DNA of 64,000 nucleotides from Chitinophagaceae bacterium (GCA_014879565.1 JACSRW010000024.1:27357-91356), one strand, 5' to 3'. Shown: positions 8,078 through 17,220, counted from the stretch's first letter. Program-made: numbers and translations. Notes: generated by a model not told the origin, from the letters alone.

Positions 8078-10718
8078 ATTTTTTCTTTTCGCGATAGTAG
8101 CGATCGCTTTCAGCTTTACAGGATCTGCACAGTATGTTCAGCCAATGCGGTACGATCATTATTCAGTAACGAAACAGATGAATATTGGATCTGGTACTGC
8201 AAGGGTAACCGATGCTTCCGCTTATCTTGAGATAGGCCCATCCAGCGGAGCCAGTAAGGGACTTCTTATACCCAGGCTGACAACAGCTGAACGGGATGCG
8301 ATTCCCTCCCCGCTTACCGGTCTTATGATTTACAACAAAACCACGAACCAGTTCAACTTTTATAACGGCTCGTCCTGGACTACATTTTCTTCTGGCGGTG
8401 GAGGTGGAGGTATATCACAGCTTGGAAATACCGGTAACCTTTGGCTTAACCGCGTAAACGATAGTACGTATGCTGTTGACACTGCGACAGCAAATAATTT
8501 TTACAGGGCTATTTTCCCGCAGCTTTCTTTGGGTTATGCAAATCCCAGTTGGATAAGTTCACTAGCCTGGTCAAAAATTACCGGGACACCTCTTTTTGTT
8601 ACAAGAATTGGCCCCACTGATAGTTCCGGATCTTCAATGTATGGTGCTCAAATTGGTGGAAATACTTTGTGGTTTAACACCTTTGGATCAGAAAATTATG
8701 GGCTGGTTCCCCCTTCCACTGGAACAACAACAGATTTTCTTCGTGCTGATGGCTCCTGGGCTGCCCCTTCGGGTGGCGGGGCCGCTGGAGACACTATTCC
8801 TTACAGCTATAACCCTGCGGACTGGCTTGTCAGCTTACCTCACAAGGCCCAGCCGTATTTCTATACATCCGGCGTTGCCGGTGACCCGCCCGGCAGCTAT
8901 TACGAAACAAGTAATTACACGCCGGCGCCGGTAAAGATTACAGCCGGAGTGAACAGAGGGGCGCTATTTGTTGCCACTAAGGGAGATTTCCACCGGGCCA
9001 TATTTGGCTGGATAAGCCGCGACAACGGCCTGACCTGGGACACGGTCGGCCAGATAATTAAAAAGAGTGCAACCGGATGGGATAAAGCTGGTGCGTCCAT
9101 GCCGCACTTGCAGTATGACAGCGCGACCAACACCATAAGAATGTGGTATATGGGCTTTACCGACAGCATATACCCGCCTAAGTTCGGTGTTGGGTATGCC
9201 ACCGCTTCCGGTGATAGTTTTACGACCTGGACAAAACACGGTGAGGTTTTGTCCGGGACTTCGGTTCAATCGCAGATGGGCCTACCGCATTATACCGGTT
9301 ACGTGAAGGTTTCATCTGTTGTGAAAAGCCGGGAAACGGGTAAATACGTTTATCACGGTTGTTATTGGCCGGGTAATGCCTCAAACTGGCCAGACTCAAC
9401 CATGAGATTGTGGCAAGGGGTAAGTACAAACCCCGGAGATCCGATTGATAGTATGCAGGAGATATTGAAGCCAACAGGCACAAATACATTATTGGAAAAT
9501 CCTACCGTATGGTACGGGGATGACGGTGCATACTGGATGATATTTACCAACGGGTATATGGACAATACCCCCGTTGGAGGGATTGATAGTGTTCAGTACC
9601 TGCAGGCAGCAAGAACAGTAAGCCTGAAAAATCCTGTCTGGGTTAAACAGCCAGGTGTAGTTTTTTACCCGGCAAAAGATTCAACGTGGCAAAGTAAACG
9701 TGTTTACAATGCGCAGCTGTTAAAAAATGGAAGTGAGTATTACGACCGCCCGATTTCAATCCGTCATGATTCGGCTGGGCAGGACACCGATGGGTATGAA
9801 GAAAGCTATTGGCTGCTATTTTATTCAGGTAGCTATAAAAATAGTTATCATGACCAAAGTTCAATTCTTCGCATTCTTCCTCAGAAAAAAAGCCAATACA
9901 CTACAGCGATCGGATGGAATGGTAATATGCCCAACATAATCCAGAAAAACGGTTCCACTCTAATCAATATTCCATTTGCCGATTCTTCCAGACGGATTTC
10001 CGGCGGCATTCGATGGGAAGACATCAGGGACTTATATGCAATGGTTCAACCATCCACCGGAGCAGATCGGCTCGCATACTACTCATCCACCGCAAGGAGA
10101 TTAAAGCCGTTGCCCATATTTTCTTTCACAACCGGGGCATACCCAACGTTCACGTTTGGGGCTGCCGGGTACAACGCAGCAAGTGTTTATTTCAGGAACA
10201 GTGTAGGAACTACCGGTATGATAAGCGAAGATGCCGGCATGAACTATTACGCCAGCTCCACATATAAGAGCCACATTTGGCGCGACCAAGTTTCGGGCGG
10301 TATAGTTCTCGGACGAATGTGGAGTTCGGCGAGTGCGCCTTATGCATATTTCCCCGGAAAAACAGCATTCGGATCAAATGGCACAGCTACAAGCCATTTG
10401 CAGACGGATAAAACATTTGCAGCGCCGCTTCCTGCGGCCAAAACAGCTAACTATACGCTGGCTGATGATTATCACATAGCTTTTGATGCGACCAGCGGAG
10501 CATTAAGCGGATTCTTACCACAAGCTAACGGATGTCCGGGGCGTATTTACATAATTAAAAAGATAGACGCTTCTGGTAATGCGGTTACGTTAGACGGATC
10601 AGGTACAGAACCGATTGACGGGTCTTTGACTTACAGCCTTACGACCCAATGGAAATATGTTATTGTTCAATCAACTGGATCAGCAACAACTGGATGGTAC
10701 ATTATTGGAGGAAACTAA
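8064..10718 (+). CDS. Tail fibre with Sec-type signal peptide and furanosidase-like beta-propeller domain
   Basis: 884 residues from ATG 8064, chosen because it starts a clean signal peptide (MRSVKFFLFAIVAIAFSF, Ala-Gln near the cleavage site). Residues 60-110 hold the module GLLIPRLTTAERDAIPSP with YNGSSW, common in Bacteroidota phage fibres and secreted proteins. A Gly/Ser linker follows. The central region has ISRDNGLTWD, MPHLQYD and VGYATASGDSFTTW, typical of GH43/GH32-like five-bladed propellers. The C-terminal part is low-complexity, fibre-like. It probably binds or cleaves a surface glycan. A secretory signal on a fibre is odd for a tailed phage. Confidence 0.75.
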   Translation: MRSVKFFLFAIVAIAFSFTGSAQYVQPMRYDHYSVTKQMNIGSGTARVTDASAYLEIGPSSGASKGLLIPRLTTAERDAIPSPLTGLMIYNKTTNQFNFYNGSSWTTFSSGGGGGGISQLGNTGNLWLNRVNDSTYAVDTATANNFYRAIFPQLSLGYANPSWISSLAWSKITGTPLFVTRIGPTDSSGSSMYGAQIGGNTLWFNTFGSENYGLVPPSTGTTTDFLRADGSWAAPSGGGAAGDTIPYSYNPADWLVSLPHKAQPYFYTSGVAGDPPGSYYETSNYTPAPVKITAGVNRGALFVATKGDFHRAIFGWISRDNGLTWDTVGQIIKKSATGWDKAGASMPHLQYDSATNTIRMWYMGFTDSIYPPKFGVGYATASGDSFTTWTKHGEVLSGTSVQSQMGLPHYTGYVKVSSVVKSRETGKYVYHGCYWPGNASNWPDSTMRLWQGVSTNPGDPIDSMQEILKPTGTNTLLENPTVWYGDDGAYWMIFTNGYMDNTPVGGIDSVQYLQAARTVSLKNPVWVKQPGVVFYPAKDSTWQSKRVYNAQLLKNGSEYYDRPISIRHDSAGQDTDGYEESYWLLFYSGSYKNSYHDQSSILRILPQKKSQYTTAIGWNGNMPNIIQKNGSTLINIPFADSSRRISGGIRWEDIRDLYAMVQPSTGADRLAYYSSTARRLKPLPIFSFTTGAYPTFTFGAAGYNAASVYFRNSVGTTGMISEDAGMNYYASSTYKSHIWRDQVSGGIVLGRMWSSASAPYAYFPGKTAFGSNGTATSHLQTDKTFAAPLPAAKTANYTLADDYHIAFDATSGALSGFLPQANGCPGRIYIIKKIDASGNAVTLDGSGTEPIDGSLTYSLTTQWKYVIVQSTGSATTGWYIIGGN

Positions 10719-10728
10719 AATTTAAAAC

Positions 10729-11091
10729 ATGAAAAAACTTGTCCTCGGTATCATTATTATCTCAATATCTCTGATCGGTTTTACCCAATATCAGGAAAGC
10801 ACTGATCACCTGGCGACTGAATACTATTACCCGCTTCGTATTCAGGTCCGGGATACCATAGGGATTGAAGTCGCTTATATCGACTTTAACAATGGAAAGG
10901 TGATCATCCGGGGCAATCTGGAAACAGGCCTGCGGAAACTAAGTGAGTTGATCAAGGCGACTTTCCAGGCCGAGGCCTATGCTCAGCAGATACGGGCCCA
11001 GCTGTACACATCTGGCCGGGTAAAGAACCAGCTGCAGCTGGTAAAAGCAATCCGTGAATATGACAGTATCCGGGCTCTATATGGAAAATAA
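10729..11091 (+). CDS. Small secreted protein of unknown function
   Basis: 120 residues beginning with a signal peptide (MKKLVLGIIIISISLIGFTQ). The mature part is mixed, with a helical C-terminal half (FQAEAYAQQIRAQL). It starts 10 bp after the tail-fibre gene and overlaps the next gene by 11 bp, so all three are one unit. It could be a fibre partner or an accessory displayed on the lysogen. No family is recognised. Confidence 0.6.
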   Translation: MKKLVLGIIIISISLIGFTQYQESTDHLATEYYYPLRIQVRDTIGIEVAYIDFNNGKVIIRGNLETGLRKLSELIKATFQAEAYAQQIRAQLYTSGRVKNQLQLVKAIREYDSIRALYGK

Positions 11092-11320
11092 AAAAAAATA
11101 TGTGCTTTTGGGTGATGATTCTTTTCCATATGATGATCTGGACAAAAGAATACTGGAATGTTTGAGAGATGGGAAAAGTTCAAAGGAAATAGGGCGGATG
11201 GTGTTTAGGAGCCATCGAAATGTGGAAGGCCGAATCGGGAAGATGTTTGAATATTCCAATACCAATAAGACCATTTCGCTTGTCATTTTCGCATTGAGGA
11301 ATAAAGTGATTGACCTATAA
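11081..11320 (+). CDS. LuxR/GerE-type helix-turn-helix protein
   Basis: 79 residues from ATG 11081, overlapping the previous stop. Residues from LDKRILECLRDGKSSKEIG to HRNVEGRIGKM follow the GerE-type HTH pattern. The second helix is SSKEIGRMVF, and the recognition helix is HRNVEGRIGKMF. There is no receiver or ligand domain, so it is a free-standing DNA-binding unit. It may control the lysis genes that follow or a host surface operon. This is inferred from position. Confidence 0.65.
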   Translation: MENKKKYVLLGDDSFPYDDLDKRILECLRDGKSSKEIGRMVFRSHRNVEGRIGKMFEYSNTNKTISLVIFALRNKVIDL

Positions 11321-11371
11321 AAAACCATTAATCCGTACCCTATTTATAAAACAAATCAATTGAGAATTGAA

Positions 11372-11563
11372 ATGGACAATAACAACAGCTTGGAATTCGG
11401 GCACGCAAGCCTGATGATCTCTATTTTGACCGGTATCGTATCATGGATCGGAACTATTGATGTGGGGGAATTTATTAAAAACGCAGCTGGTATTGTTTCT
11501 TTTGCGGCTGGGCTTATGGCCATACGGTATTATTATTTCGCAACCATTAAAGCAAAAAAATGA
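11372..11563 (+). CDS. Small membrane protein, holin candidate
   Basis: 63 residues from ATG 11372. Two hydrophobic segments (ASLMISILTGIVSWIGTI and AAGIVSFAAGLMAIRYYYF) flank a short loop, with a basic tail (TIKAKK). This fits a class II holin. It is the first of four membrane or envelope genes leading to the endolysin at 13535. The stop overlaps the next start (ATGA). Confidence 0.55.
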   Translation: MDNNNSLEFGHASLMISILTGIVSWIGTIDVGEFIKNAAGIVSFAAGLMAIRYYYFATIKAKK

Positions 11564-11979
11564 TAAAGTACATCTCCCTACTCATCGTAGCGGTATTCCT
11601 TGCACAAGCTTTCATTGCCGCCCTGGCCGTATACCGGGTACAACTGAGCAATGAGAAGATCAATTACCAGCAGGCCCTGCAGCTGTACTTTAAGGCAAAT
11701 ATGGCCCGGTACGTGCTGGTGGCCGTATGCGTGCTGATCCTGAGCTTCATATTGTCTGACTACATGGATCTGTCCCTGACCCGTGAAGATCTGCGGGCGA
11801 AAGGAATTGAGGCGCTGAACCGGGTCGAGCGGATCCAGCTGTACTTTAAGTCCTATGCGATCGGTGTGGGTGCCTTTATTGAAGTGCTGGCTGTGGTTCT
11901 TTACAAAGCCGGCTTTAAATCCATAATCGATTTTGGTAAGTCCAAAGGCCTTACCGACCAGGAAGCTAAAACCATATGA
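11560..11979 (+). CDS. Membrane protein of the lysis cassette
   Basis: 139 residues with three predicted transmembrane segments, near residues 5-25, 50-67 and 100-118, and a basic cytoplasmic end. It is translationally coupled to the small holin candidate. It may be a second holin, an antiholin or another envelope factor. I cannot assign a family. Confidence 0.5.
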   Translation: MIKYISLLIVAVFLAQAFIAALAVYRVQLSNEKINYQQALQLYFKANMARYVLVAVCVLILSFILSDYMDLSLTREDLRAKGIEALNRVERIQLYFKSYAIGVGAFIEVLAVVLYKAGFKSIIDFGKSKGLTDQEAKTI

Positions 11980-11980
11980 T

Positions 11981-12628
11981 ATGAAAATACTTTGCCTCCC
12001 CATCTTTATTGTATTTGGCATATTACTGGCCACCAGCTGCCATGTCCAAAAAGGCAATACAAAGTCCTACCTTAATAAAGACAGCGTAACCATCGCCAAC
12101 CTGGAGCGCCACATCGAGGATTTGGAAACAGAAAATACCCATATCCGCAAACGACTCCAGGACATGGAGTATCTGGGGGTTGAAATGCAGCCATGCCCAC
12201 AGATCAACATTGATAGTCTCCGGGCAGCAATGATCGCGGCCAACTGCTCTCCGGAGCAAATAACGGCTCTTCTGGATAAACTGGCAGCTGCTGAGACGAC
12301 CATCCGGAAGCAGGCGGATGGCACCCTGGAGATCAAAGGAAAGGTACAGCGGCTGACTCAGACAAAAAGCAAACTGGAGGAAACGGTCCTCTCCCAAAAA
12401 TCGGAGATCAGCCGGCTTACGAGTGAACTGCAACAGCAAAAAATCCAGACAAAAAGCCAAGTCAAAACCGTTGAAAAAACAGTAGACCGGCGTTACATCC
12501 CCTCGTGGATATGGCTTATTCTCGCAGCTGCAGTAATTGGTACCTGGTACTTCAAGGGCTGGACAATTACCCGGAGCGAAAGCCTGGCAGACGCCCGGGG
12601 AATCAATATTCGCAAACCACAAAAATGA
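11981..12628 (+). CDS. Lipoprotein with coiled coil and C-terminal membrane segment, candidate unimolecular spanin
   Basis: 215 residues from ATG 11981, just after the previous stop. The lipobox is LATSC with Cys20. Residues 35-65 and 90-165 are coiled-coil-rich. A membrane segment lies at about 174-191 (PSWIWLILAAAVIGTW), followed by a basic tail. An outer-membrane lipid anchor plus an inner-membrane C-terminal segment joined by a periplasmic helix is the layout of u-spanins, which fuse the two membranes in the last step of lysis. Position between holin-like genes and the endolysin supports this. It is not proven. Confidence 0.6.
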   Translation: MKILCLPIFIVFGILLATSCHVQKGNTKSYLNKDSVTIANLERHIEDLETENTHIRKRLQDMEYLGVEMQPCPQINIDSLRAAMIAANCSPEQITALLDKLAAAETTIRKQADGTLEIKGKVQRLTQTKSKLEETVLSQKSEISRLTSELQQQKIQTKSQVKTVEKTVDRRYIPSWIWLILAAAVIGTWYFKGWTITRSESLADARGINIRKPQK

Positions 12629-13038
12629 CATATATGAAAAAAAACACTGACAAAACAATTATCGCGCTGATCATTTTCGTATCAGCTGTATTGATTATCG
12701 GAATATCTGTTTTCCTTTTCCAAAAGGATTGCCCGGAATGCTATACCGGCTGGCAGATACTGGGAATGCAAGGAATCAACTTCTGGTGGTCTGCCATCTT
12801 CTTTACTGGCCTCGCTGCTGGATTTACCTATTTCGTTGTAAAAACAGTGCTCGATGCCGGAGGAGTAGGTGTGTCACTGAAATGGGTAATCCCCATCGTG
12901 GTTTTTATCAGTATAGCTTTTGGCAAAGCATGTACTGATAAAGCAAATAATGGCGTAACCAGTGAGAAATTCAAACCCACCGGTCCAGTGGATGACGGCC
13001 GCGAGTCTGCAGAAGATCAGCTCAAAAAAGCAAAATGA
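12625..13038 (+). CDS. Membrane protein of the lysis cassette
   Basis: 137 residues from the ATG at 12625, which overlaps the previous stop; 12634 is an alternative start. Membrane segments lie near residues 12-33, 55-75 and 90-107. The C-terminus is charged and soluble (DDGRESAEDQLKKAK). Two Cys flank the first periplasmic loop (KDCPEC). It could be a second holin or an endolysin regulator. No family is recognised. Confidence 0.5.
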   Translation: MTYMKKNTDKTIIALIIFVSAVLIIGISVFLFQKDCPECYTGWQILGMQGINFWWSAIFFTGLAAGFTYFVVKTVLDAGGVGVSLKWVIPIVVFISIAFGKACTDKANNGVTSEKFKPTGPVDDGRESAEDQLKKAK

Positions 13039-13538
13039 TCTTCCATTTTAAAAAAGCAAAATACCGGGCCAGGCCTTTATACTGGCTGCACTGGTTCCCC
13101 ATTTTGATCAACCCCAGGGAGATCCGGCGGTCCGTTATTTTCAATTACAGCACCAAGTATGACCTGGGCAACGATGATCAGTATGATGTGCTAAAGCTGT
13201 TCGGGTTGAGATTTGGCAGGCGCCGGTGTGATAGTGCCCGGTTTGGCTGGCGCTTCGAGCCGAAGGTCAATAAGTTTTTCCTGTACGCATACACATATGT
13301 GAATGGCATCCGTGATTTTGAACTCATATGCGAATGTTTGGCCAATCACAAATATGTATGTGAAATAATCATCCGGGAGTCCGATTACCTTTTTTTGGTT
13401 CATAACGAAAAGGGATCCACTATTGGTAAAACACTTGTCTTACATGATCACAAAAAGAAAATAGCCTGGCTTCTGGGCCCATATTTTGGAGGTACAACAG
13501 CAGCGCCTCATGACATGACCTTAACACTCAAAAAATGA
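13035..13538 (+). CDS. Hypothetical protein between lysis genes
   Basis: 167 residues, overlapping both neighbours by 4 bp. It is rich in aromatic and basic residues and predicted to be mostly beta. The ending LLGPYFGGTTAAPHDMTLTL recalls uncharacterised Bacteroidota proteins. No signal peptide is seen. Its place directly before the endolysin suggests a lysis or cell-wall role, but that is position only. Confidence 0.5.
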   Translation: MIFHFKKAKYRARPLYWLHWFPILINPREIRRSVIFNYSTKYDLGNDDQYDVLKLFGLRFGRRRCDSARFGWRFEPKVNKFFLYAYTYVNGIRDFELICECLANHKYVCEIIIRESDYLFLVHNEKGSTIGKTLVLHDHKKKIAWLLGPYFGGTTAAPHDMTLTLKK

Positions 13539-14173
13539 ACAGACCTAATATTACGAAGGCTGAGGCCGATCAGTATATAATCAATGCAACCGTATCTATC
13601 ACCCGCTCAATTAACCAGCTGGTGATGATGGGTCGCATTGGCCAGGAAGAGGCGCAGCAGTACCTAAAAAAAGCCACTGCGCTTCCTGGATCAGCTACGG
13701 TGATGGTACTGGCAATCCGCGGGTATTACCTTAACAGCCAGGGCGTAGCCGGAGAAAATGACCGCGGTATCTATGATGACGCCATGATTCTGATAGGGCC
13801 AAACTACTATAAAACATTCAACGCCAATACGGATCCCCGGAAGCACGAGAAAGGGATTGCGATGCTGCTGCCTGGCTGGCACAGTTTCAAGCAAGGCTGG
13901 CACGGTTACGGTAAAGCCAGTGGCCATAAAGCCTTCCGAACGGCCAATCCGGATGAAGTGTCACCGGTTCTCCGGGATGGCCAGAACGGGATCCAGAAAG
14001 GATTTACAATCAACCTCCACTCCGGAGGATTCAATAATACCAACAGTGCAGGGTGCCAGACGGTATATAAAGTCCAATGGCTCGAATTCCAGCAGGCAGC
14101 TTATAAGTTAATGAATGCTGAAGGGCAGAAGTTCCTGCCTTACCTTCTCCTGGAAGAAAAGTTTAAGCAGTAG
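13535..14173 (+). CDS. Probable endolysin, peptidoglycan peptidase
   Basis: 212 residues. The C-terminal half has FTINLHSGGFNNTNSAGCQ, a His and Ser-x-Gly-Cys pattern like the active site of YkuD-type L,D-transpeptidase folds, which phages use as endolysins. The N-terminal 60 residues are helical (EADQYIINATVSITRSI). It is the last gene of the lysis cassette and is followed by a terminator. No signal peptide is present, so release through a holin is expected. The exact bond cleaved is unknown. Confidence 0.6.
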   Translation: MNRPNITKAEADQYIINATVSITRSINQLVMMGRIGQEEAQQYLKKATALPGSATVMVLAIRGYYLNSQGVAGENDRGIYDDAMILIGPNYYKTFNANTDPRKHEKGIAMLLPGWHSFKQGWHGYGKASGHKAFRTANPDEVSPVLRDGQNGIQKGFTINLHSGGFNNTNSAGCQTVYKVQWLEFQQAAYKLMNAEGQKFLPYLLLEEKFKQ

Positions 14174-14195
14174 TTTTTTTCATATGGCAATCGTT

Positions 14196-14230
14196 AATCG
14201 TCTCCGTTTCTACGGGGGCGATTTGTTTTT
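14196..14230 (+). terminator. Intrinsic terminator after the lysis cassette
   Basis: AATCG-TCTCCG pairs with CGGGGG-CGATT around loop TTTCTA, followed by TG and five Ts. The next promoter copy begins 19 bp later, so this closes one unit before the head operon. Confidence 0.7.
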
Positions 14231-14248
14231 AGTAGGGTAATGCTAGTG

Positions 14249-14284
14249 TGTCCTTTCCCGCCCCGTAGGGTCAAATTATGTTTG
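14249..14284 (+). promoter_or_regulatory. Phage late-type promoter, copy 2
   Basis: TGTCCTTTCCC (14249-14259), 17 nt, then TATGTTTG (14277-14284), a perfect match to TAnnTTTG. It lies directly after a terminator and upstream of the head and tail operon starting at 14333. This is the clearest of the five copies. Confidence 0.75.
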
Positions 14285-14332
14285 TCTTGAAATAATGGAT
14301 CAAAGGAATCCGTAACAAAAAAATACCCAGCA

Positions 14333-14812
14333 ATGAAAAAATTCATTTTACTCGTTTTGTTAACCTTCACCGTGTCGGCCATTCTGCCCACCTTGTTTAA
14401 AGTAAATGAGGCCAAAGCCCAGTTGGTAACCACCCTGAAACCGGAAGCGGCCAATGATACCCTGACCAATGCGGATACCGCCATTGTGTACCTGAACGCC
14501 ACGGCCAGAAGCACCGGTGATACGCTCAGTTCCTCTGTCCTGGATAATATTGCCAGGAGTGTTACCATCTACGGTAAAACGGTTTCCGGTAATCCATCCA
14601 ACTCCCGCGCCTATCTGCAGGGATCGGTCGATGGAACCAATTACACCACGCTGGATTCTCTTGTATTTACCAATACCACTTATAACTATAAGACTTACGC
14701 ACTAAGAGCCTCCAATGGTGATCTGCTTTATAAGACCTACCGGGTAGCCTTTTATAATGCGCCCACGAGTGTGGTGGTTCCAAAGCTTTATTATCTGAGA
14801 CGAAGTAATTAA
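14333..14812 (+). CDS. Secreted phage protein, possible decoration protein
   Basis: 159 residues with a long signal peptide (MKKFILLVLLTFTVSAILP, cleavage near AKAQ). The mature part is beta-rich (AYLQGSVDGTNYTTLDS). It resembles repeats of Bacteroidota phage structural proteins that describe a measured value per subunit. It is the first gene after promoter copy 2, ahead of the prohead protease. A signal peptide is unusual for a virion protein; alternatively the lysogen or the dying cell exports it. Confidence 0.5.
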   Translation: MKKFILLVLLTFTVSAILPTLFKVNEAKAQLVTTLKPEAANDTLTNADTAIVYLNATARSTGDTLSSSVLDNIARSVTIYGKTVSGNPSNSRAYLQGSVDGTNYTTLDSLVFTNTTYNYKTYALRASNGDLLYKTYRVAFYNAPTSVVVPKLYYLRRSN

Positions 14813-14848
14813 CCGGTAATCCGGTAAGTTTTTTGAAAACCCGATCTG

Positions 14849-15748
14849 ATGGTATTGCACAAAGTTGCGCTCAGTGTTTACAACAGGCCCTGGCTGATTG
14901 AACCACAATCTGCCATGAACCTGATGGCTATGTGGGAAAGGATCATGAGCAATGAAACAACTTTCCGTGCGGAGATGGAAAACGAAGATGGTACCTACCA
15001 GAAGATCCAACAGCTCTTTGCAAATTCTGAAATCGCTTTTGCGCCTGACAATTATTTTGACGCGAAGAATTTCTCCGGTTTCGAAGGTGCCAGTGTCGCA
15101 GTGATCCCGGTGATGGGGCCACTGATGAAAAATGATTTCTGCGGATGGTTCGGAACGGCCACACTTCAGAACATGGTTCGCCTGGCTGAGAATACCCCTT
15201 CGGTAAAAGTAATTGCGACCTGGGTGGATAGCCCTGGCGGTACAGTGGATGGCACTGAGTCTTTTGCCAATACGATCCGGAGCACTAAAAAACATACCAT
15301 GACCATTGCTGATGGTTATATGTGCAGTGCGGCTTACTGGATAGGCTCCTCTTCCAAAGAGGTTGTATCGGCAAATAAGACGGATATCATAGGCAGCATC
15401 GGTACCATGATGAGCTGGCGCGACTGGACGGAAGCGGACAAACAGCGGGGAGTTGTTCATCGTGAATATTACGCTACCGATTCTACAGACAAAAACCGCA
15501 TGTTCCGCGAAGCCAATGCCGGAGACGGCCGGGCGCTTGTCCAGGAAATGCTTGATCCGATGAATGATGTCTTTACCGGATCCGTAAAAGCGAACCGAAA
15601 AGGGAAAATTGACCTGGCTAAAGAAAACGTGCTTACCGGTAAAACTTACCTGGCAGGCGCTGCAAAAGAAGCCGGTCTTGTCGATCAAATAATGCCACTG
15701 GACAAAGCCCTGAATAAAGCGCTCTCCATGGCTAAAACAATAAAGTAG
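14849..15748 (+). CDS. S49-family (SppA/ClpP-like) prohead protease
   Basis: 299 residues. VDSPGG (126-131) forms the oxyanion-type turn of the ClpP fold. Ser160 in GYMCSAAYW is the nucleophile, followed by GSIGT. Phage S49 peptidases cut the scaffold during prohead maturation. The next two genes, a coiled-coil protein and the capsid, fit this. The length is typical. The start is ATG 14849, with no better upstream option. Confidence 0.88.
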   Translation: MVLHKVALSVYNRPWLIEPQSAMNLMAMWERIMSNETTFRAEMENEDGTYQKIQQLFANSEIAFAPDNYFDAKNFSGFEGASVAVIPVMGPLMKNDFCGWFGTATLQNMVRLAENTPSVKVIATWVDSPGGTVDGTESFANTIRSTKKHTMTIADGYMCSAAYWIGSSSKEVVSANKTDIIGSIGTMMSWRDWTEADKQRGVVHREYYATDSTDKNRMFREANAGDGRALVQEMLDPMNDVFTGSVKANRKGKIDLAKENVLTGKTYLAGAAKEAGLVDQIMPLDKALNKALSMAKTIK

Positions 15749-15749
15749 T

Positions 15750-16202
15750 ATGACTACCGAACAGAAAAATAAACTTATTGCGATCTCCGGTCAATCGGAG
15801 TTCGCATTCATTACCGAAGGCGTTGAAAGCACCGCCACCGGTTATATCGTTTCCGAAGATGCGCTGACCAGGATGGCCGCCGCCCTGGAAGCAGCCGAGG
15901 CCTCTACGGCCCGCATCACCGAACTGGAAGCACAGCTGCAGCAGTCCGCTGATCAGCTGGCCACCGCCCAGCAACAAGCCCAGCAGCTGCAGGGCCAGTT
16001 GACCACTGCCCAGGAAGAAAACGGCACCCTGACCGCCCGGGTGGAAGAGCTGGAAGCAGATGCAACTATCACCCAAACCACTAAAAAAGACGATAAGCTT
16101 TTGATTAAAACCGGTAGTGGAGAAGCTCATCTTAACCCGAACAGTTCGATGAATCGTCTTGCAGATTCCCTTTTTGGAAAACCTCTTCAAAAATCTGAGT
16201 AA
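15750..16202 (+). CDS. Coiled-coil protein, probable capsid scaffold
   Basis: 150 residues, one base after the protease stop. Residues 45-105 form an Ala/Gln/Glu-rich coiled coil (ITELEAQLQQ, QQAQQLQGQL). A short C-terminal segment (SSMNRLADSLFGKPLQKSE) could bind the capsid. Size, composition and place between protease and capsid genes match scaffolding proteins that the protease removes. Confidence 0.7.
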   Translation: MTTEQKNKLIAISGQSEFAFITEGVESTATGYIVSEDALTRMAAALEAAEASTARITELEAQLQQSADQLATAQQQAQQLQGQLTTAQEENGTLTARVEELEADATITQTTKKDDKLLIKTGSGEAHLNPNSSMNRLADSLFGKPLQKSE

Positions 16203-16242
16203 TCCCCGTCCCTAATAAATATTAAAATCAAAATTTTCCCTA

Positions 16243-17205
16243 ATGGCTACAGTAATAACACCCACAGAAGTAATTGCCGAATTCGGATCGTATTATATCG
16301 ATCAGGGACAAAACATGTCCAATCTTTTGCAGCGCCCTTATCAGGCCTTTGGTACCCGTGAAGCATTTACTAACGTACCGACTGAGGACACGCAACTCCG
16401 CTATTCTGATGTGCAGGTAGGTGAAATCCTGCAGCCTTATCAGGACACTTTCACTGCAAAGGGTTCTGTAGTGTTCAAGCCTGTAAAGATTGACCTGGTA
16501 CAGGTTAAAATTGACCAGGCTTTCAACCCCAATAATTTAACCAACAGCTGGCTCGGTTTTCTGAGTAGCAATAACACTGACAGAACTACATGGCCGTATA
16601 CCCGTTGGTTTATCGAAGTGTATCTGATGAAAGCCGCCTTTGATGACATGGAGAAAAAAGTAATCTTCAAAGGTGAGCGTGTAGAGCCTGGTGTTGGTGT
16701 TGCCGGCGCTGCTATCGAGGCAATGGATGGTGTCAAAAAACTCCTTAAATCTGGCGTAACTGCTGGTAGCATTACACCGATCGCTTTAGGCGCTCTCCCC
16801 AATGATCCGGTTGATCTGGTGACTTATGTGGAAGAGTTCTGCGAAAATATCCCGGAAGACTACCAGGATGAGGCGATCGAGCTGAACCTCAGCCAGGCAA
16901 ACTGGAGAAAGTATCGTAAAGGCCGCAAGAAAAAATATAATCAGAACTACGCTCAGGTGAGCGACATGGATCTGGTGGAAGAGTTCGATAATATTTCTGT
17001 GAAAGGCCGTCGCTCAATGCAGGGATCTGGAAATCTGTGGGGAACGATGAAAAACAACGCTGTTTTTGCCACAAAAGGATTCAGCAATGCCCAGGCTTTC
17101 GAACTGGAAAAAACCAAAAGGGAAGTCGTTGTTTATTCTGACTTCTGGATCGGCGCCGGATTCTTGCTGAAAGACCTGGTATTCACCAACGGCGAAGGGC
17201 TCTAA
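16243..17205 (+). CDS. Major capsid protein (HK97-like, probable)
   Basis: 320 residues, alpha/beta, without signal peptide or membrane segments. An N-terminal segment precedes a region with EVYLMKAAFDDMEKKVIFKG and a C-terminal strand region (TKREVVVYSDFWIGAGFLL). The order protease, scaffold, this gene and the stem-loop after it (for high expression) are typical of a major capsid gene. Sequence identity alone would not prove the fold. Confidence 0.75.
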   Translation: MATVITPTEVIAEFGSYYIDQGQNMSNLLQRPYQAFGTREAFTNVPTEDTQLRYSDVQVGEILQPYQDTFTAKGSVVFKPVKIDLVQVKIDQAFNPNNLTNSWLGFLSSNNTDRTTWPYTRWFIEVYLMKAAFDDMEKKVIFKGERVEPGVGVAGAAIEAMDGVKKLLKSGVTAGSITPIALGALPNDPVDLVTYVEEFCENIPEDYQDEAIELNLSQANWRKYRKGRKKKYNQNYAQVSDMDLVEEFDNISVKGRRSMQGSGNLWGTMKNNAVFATKGFSNAQAFELEKTKREVVVYSDFWIGAGFLLKDLVFTNGEGL

Positions 17206-17220
17206 TCATAATAAAAAACT

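Noticed and set aside
13035..13538. Holin or endolysin assignment for the 167-residue protein
   Set aside because: It has no clear membrane segment and no enzyme motif.
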